Translations under genes and position numbers: made by a program
Notes under the pieces: generated by a model
The model's database searches: none
What the model was told of the DNA's origin: nothing
Seen by the model: the letters and a program-made list of their open reading frames with translations, nothing else
DNA from: K189A clade bacterium
Lineage (GTDB): Bacteria; Pseudomonadota; Gammaproteobacteria; Pseudomonadales; Azotimanducaceae
Direction: 5' to 3'
Length of the DNA stretch: 6,414 nt
Assembly: GCA_007571095.1 (NCBI GenBank)
Contig: RKSB01000183.1
Coordinates: forward strand, 1 to 6,414
Shown: piece after piece, positions 1 to 5,717 of the stretch
Layout of the letters: every line of letters starts with the position of its first letter
How positions within the stretch are numbered: position 1 is the first letter of the stretch

Positions 1-555
1 TCCAAGCACAACGACATCAGGATCGGTCATGGCAGTCGAGTCCAGGTAGCTTTTGGCGGTCTCGGCGGCAATCCTGCCGGAGACCCACCCAGCCTCGGCC
101 AAAGCGACCAGAACGGGGCAGCCAACGAGTGCCACTTCGACATCGGGTTGAAGCCTTTCGAGATACCACGGATAGATTTTGGAGCTGCTGGTTGCCTCTG
201 TGCCCAACACCAGAACCTTTCTGACCGACTCCATTTGCGCGATCGTCTGAACTGTCTGTTCAATCATTCCGACCACCAGGGTGTCGGTGAGATGATCCGA
301 AACCGTCTGCAGGGCATTGGCCGAAACCGAGTGGCAGGCCGCTACCGCCATCTTCAGATTCTGCGACCGAAGGTGTCGAGAGATTCGGGCGGTATAGCGC
401 CGAATAGTCTCTCTGCTCTTGGTTCCGTAGGGTAGATTGGCGGTGTCGCCGAGATAATAGAAGTGTTCTTTGGGGAGAGCCTCTCTTAGAGCCTTGACGA
501 CCGATAAACCGCCGACACCTGAGTCAAATATTCCGATTCGCCTGTCGTCACTCAC
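1..555 (-). CDS. murI: Glutamate racemase MurI, 3' end cut by window edge
   Basis: Interconverts L- and D-glutamate in the cytoplasm, supplying D-Glu for peptidoglycan. The frame is open from a GTG at 555-553 through base 1, giving 185 residues of a family usually near 260-280. Visible signatures are IGIFDSGVGGLSV (residues 7-19, with the catalytic-site Asp11 and Ser12), LGDTANLPYGTKS (35-47), the first catalytic cysteine Cys74 in AACHSVSANAL, LGTEATSSS (117-125) and VGCPVLVALAEAGW (144-157). The second catalytic cysteine (the GCTHYP motif) should follow directly: the last residues seen are VVVLG. The motif around Cys74 is usually ACNTAS or ACNSAS, so His75 is an oddity. The GTG lies inside the last bases of argG (GTGA overlap), only six residues before the conserved N-terminal strand, and suggests translational coupling. 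An AGAGG about 13 nt upstream is a weak ribosome binding site. Family call is secure; activity cannot be judged from the partial protein. Confidence 0.93.
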   Translation of the reverse strand, partial: MSDDRRIGIFDSGVGGLSVVKALREALPKEHFYYLGDTANLPYGTKSRETIRRYTARISRHLRSQNLKMAVAACHSVSANALQTVSDHLTDTLVVGMIEQTVQTIAQMESVRKVLVLGTEATSSSKIYPWYLERLQPDVEVALVGCPVLVALAEAGWVSGRIAAETAKSYLDSTAMTDPDVVVLG

Positions 556-1784
556 CAACCAATACCGAGCCTCTGATTGCGGCTGGCCGACAGCTTGAGT
601 CTTAGCCCCTCCAGCCGAATGAAGCCTTCGGCATCTTTCTGGTCATAAGCACCTGCATCATCTTCGAAGGTGACTATGTTGGCATCATAAAGGCTGTGGG
701 CTGAGCTCCGACTCAACACCTGCACATTGCCTTTGAATAGCCTCAAGCCCACTCTTCCGTTTACTACTGTCTGGGAGGCATCAATCAAGCCCTGCAACAG
801 CCTGCGTTCCGGCGACCACCAGTAGCCGTTGTAAATCAATCGGGCGTAACGAGGCATAAGGTCGTCCTTGAGGTGGGCTACTTCTCGATCCAGCGTGATG
901 GACTCGATGGCCCGATGAGCCTTCAGCAGAATGGTTCCGCCTGGCGTTTCGTAACAGCCTCTGGACTTCATGCCCACTCGTCGGTTTTCAACCAGATCGC
1001 TTCTTCCGATGCCATGCTCGCCGCCCAGTCGATTGAGTTCATGTATCAGCCGGGCCGGCGAGTAGCCTTCACCGTTCAGACTGACGCAGTCGCCCTTTTC
1101 AAAACCAAGCTCGATCTCCAGCGGTGAATTCGGCGTATCAGCCAGCCCTCGAGTCCATCGCCACATGCCTTCATTCGGCTCAGTTGCCGGGTCCTCCAGG
1201 TCGCCGCCCTCGTAAGAAATGTGCAACAGATTGGCATCCATTGAATAGGGAGAACGGTTTTGTTCGCCCTGAAAGTCGACGGGAATCTGGTGTTTCTCAC
1301 AGTACTTAAGCAGGTCTTCCCGAGAATGCATCGACCATTCGCGCCAGGGCGCGATCACCTTGATTTTGGGAGACAGGGCGCAGGCACCCAGTTCAAAGCG
1401 CACTTGATCGTTTCCTTTGCCAGTGGCACCGTGAGCGATCGCCTGAGCTCCCGCCTCCTGGGCAATTTCGACAAGCCGCTTGGCTATCAGTGGCCGGGCG
1501 ATAGAGGTGCCCAGCAGGTATTCGCCCTCATATAGAGTGTTGGCTCGAAACATCGGAAAAACAAAATCGCGAGCAAACACCTCTTGCAGGTCTTCGGTAC
1601 GAATCTGCTTGACTCCCATGCTGGCCGCCTTGGTGCCAGCCGCCTCAAGCTCGTCGCCCTGACCCAGATCGGCGGTGAAGGTAATGACCTCGGCATCATA
1701 GTGTTGCTGGAGCCACCGCAGCATGGCTGAGGTGTCCAGGCCGCCGGAATAAGCGAGGACGATGGTTTGAATAGGTTCTGTCAA
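552..1784 (-). CDS. argG: Argininosuccinate synthase ArgG
   Basis: Joins citrulline and aspartate using ATP to make argininosuccinate, the penultimate step of arginine synthesis, in the cytoplasm. The 410-residue protein is close to the family's usual 400. The N-terminal PP-loop ATP-binding motif AYSGGLDTS is at residues 11-19. GATGKGNDQVRFE (119-131) and APWREW (145-150) follow, then SPYSMDANLLHISYEGG (178-194) and, in the synthetase domain, VENRRVGMKSRG (265-276) and YETPGGT (278-284). The start is a TTG at 1784-1782. It places the PP-loop at the usual distance from the N-terminus, and no ATG or GTG lies between it and the in-frame stop of the upstream gene at 1803-1805. The possible ribosome binding site (AGAG, about 9 nt upstream) is weak. 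It lies 18 nt behind the TonB-like gene and overlaps murI by 4 nt, so it is probably transcribed with both. No ArgR box was recognised nearby. Confidence 0.97.
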   Translation of the reverse strand: MTEPIQTIVLAYSGGLDTSAMLRWLQQHYDAEVITFTADLGQGDELEAAGTKAASMGVKQIRTEDLQEVFARDFVFPMFRANTLYEGEYLLGTSIARPLIAKRLVEIAQEAGAQAIAHGATGKGNDQVRFELGACALSPKIKVIAPWREWSMHSREDLLKYCEKHQIPVDFQGEQNRSPYSMDANLLHISYEGGDLEDPATEPNEGMWRWTRGLADTPNSPLEIELGFEKGDCVSLNGEGYSPARLIHELNRLGGEHGIGRSDLVENRRVGMKSRGCYETPGGTILLKAHRAIESITLDREVAHLKDDLMPRYARLIYNGYWWSPERRLLQGLIDASQTVVNGRVGLRLFKGNVQVLSRSSAHSLYDANIVTFEDDAGAYDQKDAEGFIRLEGLRLKLSASRNQRLGIGW

Positions 1785-1802
1785 GATTTCGACTCTGTTG
1801 GT

Positions 1803-2243
1803 TCAAGGGGGCGCCAGTTTATCACTCTCGTCCTCGGTGAGGGGGGACCCTGACGAGGGGGGAGACCCTGACGAGGGGGGAGCTTCTTGATGAGAAGGGA
1901 GAGAAGGAAGATAGCTTTTGGGGCTGCCATCTATGCTGAAGGTTATTTTCGAGCTTATTCTCAGCTCTTTATTCAGCACTATCGGCCGAAACCTCCAGCC
2001 TGAAACCGCGTTCATGGCCGCTTGTTCAAAGACACCCGGCAGGCTTGCCTCTCGCACTTCGGGGTCTATAACCCGGCCAAGTTCGTCTATGGAGTATTCC
2101 ACAATGACCCAGCCTTCAAGATTTCTGGCCAGTGCTTCGGCCGGGTATTCGGGCTCAACCCTCTGAACCAGCACAGGTTGCAGATTGGGCCCGAGACAGG
2201 CCACAAGCCCGAAGAAGCATAAAGCAAGAACAAAGGCGCGCAT
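1803..2243 (-). CDS. Small TonB C-terminal-domain lipoprotein
   Basis: A 146-residue protein starting with ATG. Residues 1-16 form a lipoprotein signal: a hydrophobic stretch ending in the lipobox LVAC, with Cys16 as the lipidation site. Residue +2 is Leu, not Asp, which by the usual rule suggests outer-membrane sorting. Residues about 26-104 match the TonB C-terminal fold, with PEYPAEALA (31-39), GWVIVEYSID (44-53) and VSGWRFRPI (80-88). In classical TonB this domain binds the TonB box of outer-membrane transporters, but here there is no inner-membrane anchor and no proline-rich linker before the domain. Instead a Pro/Ser/Gly tail of about 40 residues follows it, containing two copies of PPSSGS. 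Stand-alone TonB_C proteins of this kind are common but mostly uncharacterised, so I do not call it tonB or infer energy transduction. It sits 36 nt after radC and 18 nt before argG. A GGAG about 13 nt upstream of the ATG is a distant ribosome binding site. Confidence 0.85.
   Translation of the reverse strand: MRAFVLALCFFGLVACLGPNLQPVLVQRVEPEYPAEALARNLEGWVIVEYSIDELGRVIDPEVREASLPGVFEQAAMNAVSGWRFRPIVLNKELRISSKITFSIDGSPKSYLPSLPSHQEAPPSSGSPPSSGSPLTEDESDKLAPP
1845..1880 (-). repeat. Two-copy 18-nt tandem repeat in the TonB-like gene tail
   Basis: On the minus strand the unit CCCCCCTCGTCAGGGTCT/C occurs twice in direct succession (1880-1863 and 1862-1845), differing only in the last base, and is followed by a partial third start (CCCCTC). 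Each unit encodes PPSSGS, so changes in whole-unit number would stay in frame. Each copy also contains a run of six cytosines, a possible slippage site. Confidence 0.9.
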
Positions 2244-2279
2244 TGTTATATAAGAACTCCGTGCTCTTTTGCCGGCCGG

Positions 2280-2954
2280 TCAACAGTGTCCCATTTCAGC
2301 CAGCGAGCAAGTCTCTTTGCCCCCTACTACAACGTGATCCAGCAACCTGACATCGACCATTTTCAGGGCATCACGCAAAAGGTTTGTGATCTGAATGTCG
2401 GCATCACTCGGCTCGGCGACTCCCGAGGGGTGATTGTGGGCCAGAATGACCGCCGCCGCATTGTGGTGCAGGCAACGCTTAAGCACCTGTCGAGTGTGAA
2501 CGGTGGTGCTGTCGATAGTACCATAGAAGAGTCGCTCAAACGCCAGCAGGCGATGCTTGTTGTCAAGGAAAAGTACGGCGAATACCTCGTGTTCGTGGTG
2601 GTTGATTTTGCTCTGCAGAAAATCCTCAGCCTTGTCGGGCGTGTCTATCTTGTCGCCTCTTTCCAGGGCGGCCACCGATACTCGCCGGCCAAATTCAACT
2701 GCGGCCTGTAGCAGGACATAGCGCGCCACACCAAGGCCCGGAACCGAACGGAAGTCATCAAGGCTTGAGGCCATCAGGCTGCGCAGTGAGACGTATCTTT
2801 TCAGCAGATCCTCTGACATCTCAAGCGCGCTCTTTCGGCCGTTGCCGGTACCAAAGATAGCCGCCAGAAGCTCGCTGTCCGTGAGAGTTTCCGCGCCCTG
2901 CGCAAGTAGCTTTTCTCGAGGCCGTCTGTGTACGGGCCAGTTTTTGATAGACAC
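2280..2954 (-). CDS. radC: RadC family JAMM/MPN+ domain protein
   Basis: A 224-residue protein, the normal length for the family. Residues 1-90 hold the N-terminal part typical of RadC: WPVHRRPREKLL, then LTDSELLAAIFGTG, then a helix-hairpin-helix-like VPGLGVARYVLLQAAVEF (71-88). The C-terminal JAMM metalloprotease-like domain shows EHEVFAVLFLDNKHRLL (121-137) and HNHPSG..EPSDAD (173-186), whose His173, His175 and Asp184 form the expected metal site, and ends in the typical SLAEMG. The original DNA-repair assignment of RadC has been withdrawn for E. coli and the cellular role is unclear; the metal site suggests a hydrolase, but this is inference. The start is a GTG at 2954-2952, giving the standard N-terminus SIKNWP. 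It is the first gene of the minus-strand train and is divergent from coaBC, an arrangement common in gammaproteobacteria. Confidence 0.95.
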   Translation of the reverse strand: MSIKNWPVHRRPREKLLAQGAETLTDSELLAAIFGTGNGRKSALEMSEDLLKRYVSLRSLMASSLDDFRSVPGLGVARYVLLQAAVEFGRRVSVAALERGDKIDTPDKAEDFLQSKINHHEHEVFAVLFLDNKHRLLAFERLFYGTIDSTTVHTRQVLKRCLHHNAAAVILAHNHPSGVAEPSDADIQITNLLRDALKMVDVRLLDHVVVGGKETCSLAEMGHC

Positions 2955-2985
2955 TTTTCGCCGGTAAGTCTTTTCTTGGCTAGCA

Positions 2986-3015
2986 TATATAATGCACTGA
3001 GTTTTGGGCCGTGAA
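2986..3015 (-). promoter_or_regulatory. Possible sigma-70-type promoter for radC-tonB-like-argG-murI
   Basis: On the minus strand TTCACG (3015-3010, four of six matches to the -35 consensus) is followed after 18 nt by TATATA (2991-2986). This would start RNA about 25 nt before the radC GTG. It is the only AT-rich island upstream of the minus-strand train. The hexamers are imperfect, and the neighbouring TATGCT at 2987-2982 is an alternative -10. Confidence 0.4.
2988..2993 (+). promoter_or_regulatory. Consensus -10 hexamer upstream of coaBC
   Basis: A perfect TATAAT lies 44 nt before the chosen coaBC ATG and would give a transcript starting near base 3000. No convincing -35 is present at 16-18 nt spacing (the bases there read about TAAGTC), so the promoter may depend on an activator or be weak. 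It overlaps the candidate minus-strand -10 in the near-palindrome GCATATATAATGC (2983-2995), so the two promoters would compete for polymerase. Confidence 0.45.
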
Positions 3016-3037
3016 GCAGGCTTGGGCAGGTTCGCAC

Positions 3038-4300
3038 ATGATGTTACAGGAGAGTCTCAAACGGCATCGGTTGCTCTTGGGTGTTACGGGCGGTATTGCC
3101 GCCTATAAGACTCCCGATCTGGCCAGAAAGCTGATCGCCGCTGATTTTGAGGTGCAGGCGGTGATGACCTCATCGGCGTCGGCTTTCGTGGCTCCGATGG
3201 CTCTGCAGGCGGTGTGTGGCCGACCCGTGAGGACCGCTCTGATTGATCTCGATGCCGAGGCTGGCGGCATGGATCACATCAAACTGGCCCGCTGGCCCGA
3301 TTTGGTCCTGATCGCCCCTGCGACTGCCGACTTCATCGCTCGGCTGGCGAGCGGTCGGGCAAACGACCTGTTGGCCGCTCTGGTGTTGGCCTCCGAGGCA
3401 CCCATTGCGATTGCTCCGGCGATGAACAGAGTCATGTGGGAAAATCCTCGGACGCAACGAAATATTGATTTGCTTTGCCGAGACGGCATCACCGTGTTGG
3501 GTCCAGACCAGGGCGAGCAGGCCTGTGGTGAAATCGGCTTTGGTCGAATGGCCGAACCCGAAGACCTGTGTCGGCAGATGCTCGCCCTTAGCCGACGGAC
3601 GAGTGTGCAGAAAAGGGGTGAGCTGGCCGGAGTGTCGGCGGTGATTACCGCAGGCCCCACTCAGGAGGCCATTGATCCGGTGCGCTATATCAGCAACCGC
3701 TCCTCAGGCAAGCAGGGATATGCACTGGCCATCGCCTGTTTGCAGGCAGGTGCCGAGGTCAAGCTGATCTCAGGGCCGGTGTCGCTGCCGCCGCCTGCCG
3801 GCATTCGAGAGCATATTCAGGTTACCACCGCCGAACAAATGCATGCAGCGGTCTTGCAGCATATCAGGGGTGCCGATCTCTTTATCGGTACGGCCGCGGT
3901 TGCCGATTACCGTCCCTGCAAGCCGGCCGCCCAAAAGATCAAAAAATCGAATACAGCCAGGGAAGTGACGCTGGATTTGACTGAAAACCCCGACATTATC
4001 GCAACGGTAGCGTCTCTGCCCGACCGCCCCTATGTCGTTGGTTTTGCCGCCGAGACTCATCGGCCATTGCAACATGCCGAAGCAAAACGGGCGCGCAAAA
4101 ACCTTGACATGATCGTATTGAACGATGTGTCCGAGCCCGGCATCGGCTTTGACAGTGATGACAATCAGGTCACCATCATCACCGCCGATGAACAAACGAA
4201 TCTTCCTCGACAGGACAAGTACCGGCTGGCCACTGAACTGGTTTCACATATCTCGGCCGGCCTGCTGGCCGCTCGAAGAAGCGAGCCCGCCAACAGCTAG
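3038..4300 (+). CDS. coaBC: Bifunctional phosphopantothenoylcysteine decarboxylase/synthetase CoaBC (Dfp)
   Basis: Joins cysteine to 4'-phosphopantothenate (CoaB) and decarboxylates the product to 4'-phosphopantetheine (CoaC, FMN-dependent) in coenzyme A synthesis. With the ATG at 3038 the protein has 420 residues. The N-terminal CoaC flavoprotein half shows LLLGVTGGIAAYK (12-24), the catalytic His80 in GGMDHIKLARW, PAMN (127-130) and the flap cysteine Cys163 in QACGEIGFGRM. The CoaB half starts near 200 with VITAGPTQEAIDPVRYISNR (202-221), SSGKQG (222-227), AAVADYRP (286-293), KIKK (300-303) and GFAAET (335-340). An in-frame GTG at 3011 would add nine residues, but that falls before the conserved region and too close to the likely transcript start. 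ATG 3038 has CAGG about 7 nt upstream; ATG 3041 is equally possible. It is normally followed by dut in related genomes, but here by algC after 31 nt. Confidence 0.96.
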   Translation: MMLQESLKRHRLLLGVTGGIAAYKTPDLARKLIAADFEVQAVMTSSASAFVAPMALQAVCGRPVRTALIDLDAEAGGMDHIKLARWPDLVLIAPATADFIARLASGRANDLLAALVLASEAPIAIAPAMNRVMWENPRTQRNIDLLCRDGITVLGPDQGEQACGEIGFGRMAEPEDLCRQMLALSRRTSVQKRGELAGVSAVITAGPTQEAIDPVRYISNRSSGKQGYALAIACLQAGAEVKLISGPVSLPPPAGIREHIQVTTAEQMHAAVLQHIRGADLFIGTAAVADYRPCKPAAQKIKKSNTAREVTLDLTENPDIIATVASLPDRPYVVGFAAETHRPLQHAEAKRARKNLDMIVLNDVSEPGIGFDSDDNQVTIITADEQTNLPRQDKYRLATELVSHISAGLLAARRSEPANS

Positions 4301-4331
4301 TTTTCTGAGTAGCCAACTTCGGGCATTCTCC

Positions 4332-5717
4332 GTGACAGAAATACCCTCAAACATATTCCGCAGCTACGACATTCGTGGTCTGGTCGGTACTCAACTCAAC
4401 GAGCAGGTGATGTTTGCCCTGGGTCAGGCTCTGGGCAGTGCCGCCCTCTGCCAGAACCAGCAATCCATCGTGGTGGGCGGTGACGGTCGCCTGTCCAGTC
4501 CGGTACTGCAACGAAGCCTGACCGAAGGTTTGCTGGATGCCGGCCTTGAGGTCATAGGCATAGGCCAGGTGCCAACACCTGTGCTCTACTATGCCACTCA
4601 TGTTCTGCCGTCCCGGTCGGGAGCCATGGTCACCGGCAGCCACAACCCGTCTGATTACAATGGCCTGAAAATGGTTATCGACCAGAAGGTTTTGACTCAG
4701 GAGGCTGTGATCGGCCTTCGCGAGCGTATTATTGAAAAAGATCTGATTACAGGCCGCAAGGGGTCCTTACAGCAGATCGAAATCATTGACCGCTACATCG
4801 CCGAAGTAGCCGGGGAAATCAAGGTCAGCCGCCCCCTGAAGGTGGTGGTGGACTGCGGCAACGGAGTGCCGGGTGCAGTGGCTCCTCGGCTTTTCGAAGC
4901 CCTTGGCTGCGAGGTTGTTCCGCTCTACTGCGAGGTTGACGGAAGCTTTCCGAATCATCACCCGGACCCGGCTGAACCCGAAAACATGCATGATCTGTGT
5001 GCACTGGTTCAGGACTGTTCGGCCGATATTGGCCTGGCCTTTGACGGCGACGGCGATCGTCTGGGAGTGGTTACGGGCCGAGGCCAGATCATTGCCGCCG
5101 ACCGCCTTCTGATGCTGTTTGCCAGAGACATTCTGCAACACTGTTCAGGCGCGCCGATTATCTTTGATGTCAAATGCTCGCGCAGGCTGGGGCAGTTGAT
5201 CGAGCATTCCGGCGGCGAGCCAATCATGTGGAGAACAGGCCATTCGGACATCAAGACAAAGATCCGTGCAAGCAATGCCCCCTTCGGCGGCGAATATTCC
5301 GGACACATCTGCTTTGCCGACAGATGGTACGGGTTTGACGACGCCCTCTACAGCGGTGCCCGCCTTATCGAGCTGTTGACCCAGTCCGGGCTGTCCTCCG
5401 ATCACCTCTTCGACTCCGTGCAGGCGGACATTTGCACGCCAGAACTCAAGGTCAAAACCACTGATGAGGAGAAGTTTGACATCATTCAGATGCTCTCTGA
5501 CAAAGGCGAGTTTGAAGATGCCTCGATCAACAGGATAGACGGCATTCGGGCGGACTATACGGATGGCTGGGGGCTGGTTCGGGCCTCCAACACCAGCCCG
5601 ACTCTGACCTTGCGTTTTGAAGGCGAAACGAAAGCGGCTCTGGCCAGAATTTATCAGATTTTTGCCAATGCCCTGACGCAACTTGCACCAGACCTCGAGA
5701 TTCCTGAACTGCCATGA
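4332..5717 (+). CDS. algC: Phosphomannomutase/phosphoglucomutase AlgC
   Basis: Alpha-D-phosphohexomutase that interconverts mannose (or glucose) 6-phosphate and 1-phosphate, feeding GDP-mannose and UDP-glucose for exopolysaccharide and LPS. With the GTG start the protein has 461 residues, nearly the same as Pseudomonas AlgC (463). Domain signatures in order: FRSYDIRG (9-16), the phosphoserine loop VTGSHNPSDYNG (100-111) with catalytic Ser103, the metal loop AFDGDGDR (236-243), the sugar-specificity loop GEYSGH (320-325) with Glu321 and Ser323, and the phosphate-binding RASNTSP (417-423). VDCGNG, PNHHPDP and FDVKCSRR are also Pseudomonas-like. The GTG at 4332 is chosen because the nearest upstream in-frame ATG lies deep inside coaBC, while the next downstream ATG would delete FRSYDIRG. 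No clear ribosome binding site precedes it, so its translation may depend on coaBC. Its stop overlaps the argB start (ATGA). Dual PMM/PGM activity is inferred from family. Confidence 0.95.
   Translation: MTEIPSNIFRSYDIRGLVGTQLNEQVMFALGQALGSAALCQNQQSIVVGGDGRLSSPVLQRSLTEGLLDAGLEVIGIGQVPTPVLYYATHVLPSRSGAMVTGSHNPSDYNGLKMVIDQKVLTQEAVIGLRERIIEKDLITGRKGSLQQIEIIDRYIAEVAGEIKVSRPLKVVVDCGNGVPGAVAPRLFEALGCEVVPLYCEVDGSFPNHHPDPAEPENMHDLCALVQDCSADIGLAFDGDGDRLGVVTGRGQIIAADRLLMLFARDILQHCSGAPIIFDVKCSRRLGQLIEHSGGEPIMWRTGHSDIKTKIRASNAPFGGEYSGHICFADRWYGFDDALYSGARLIELLTQSGLSSDHLFDSVQADICTPELKVKTTDEEKFDIIQMLSDKGEFEDASINRIDGIRADYTDGWGLVRASNTSPTLTLRFEGETKAALARIYQIFANALTQLAPDLEIPELP

Noticed and set aside
2271..2280. 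GC-rich palindrome CCGGCCGG at the end of radC as a terminator
   Set aside because: Only an 8-bp palindrome with no loop and no following T-run on either strand; the next gene follows in 36 nt.
2286..2711. 141-codon plus-strand frame opposite radC
   Set aside because: Antisense shadow of the conserved RadC metal-binding domain with no recognisable protein features.
3011..3037. GTG start of coaBC nine codons upstream
   Set aside because: It lies about 18 nt after the -10 hexamer, which leaves almost no leader, and no clear ribosome binding site or conserved residues support it.
2955..3037. ArgR operator controlling argG or argB
   Set aside because: No sequence resembling the E. coli ARG box or the Pseudomonas ArgR half-sites could be recognised.
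3770..4195. 141-codon minus-strand frame opposite coaBC
   Set aside because: Antisense to the conserved CoaB half; no domain or ribosome binding site recognised.
4255..4276. GGCCGGC...GGCCGC inverted repeat at the end of coaBC as a terminator
   Set aside because: It lies within the coding frame (codons of a Leu/Ala-rich helix) and no T-run follows immediately.
4125..4331. N-terminal extension of algC by 69 codons into coaBC
   Set aside because: It would overlap conserved coaBC coding sequence, and the extra residues resemble nothing in AlgC proteins, which begin just before FRSYDIRG.
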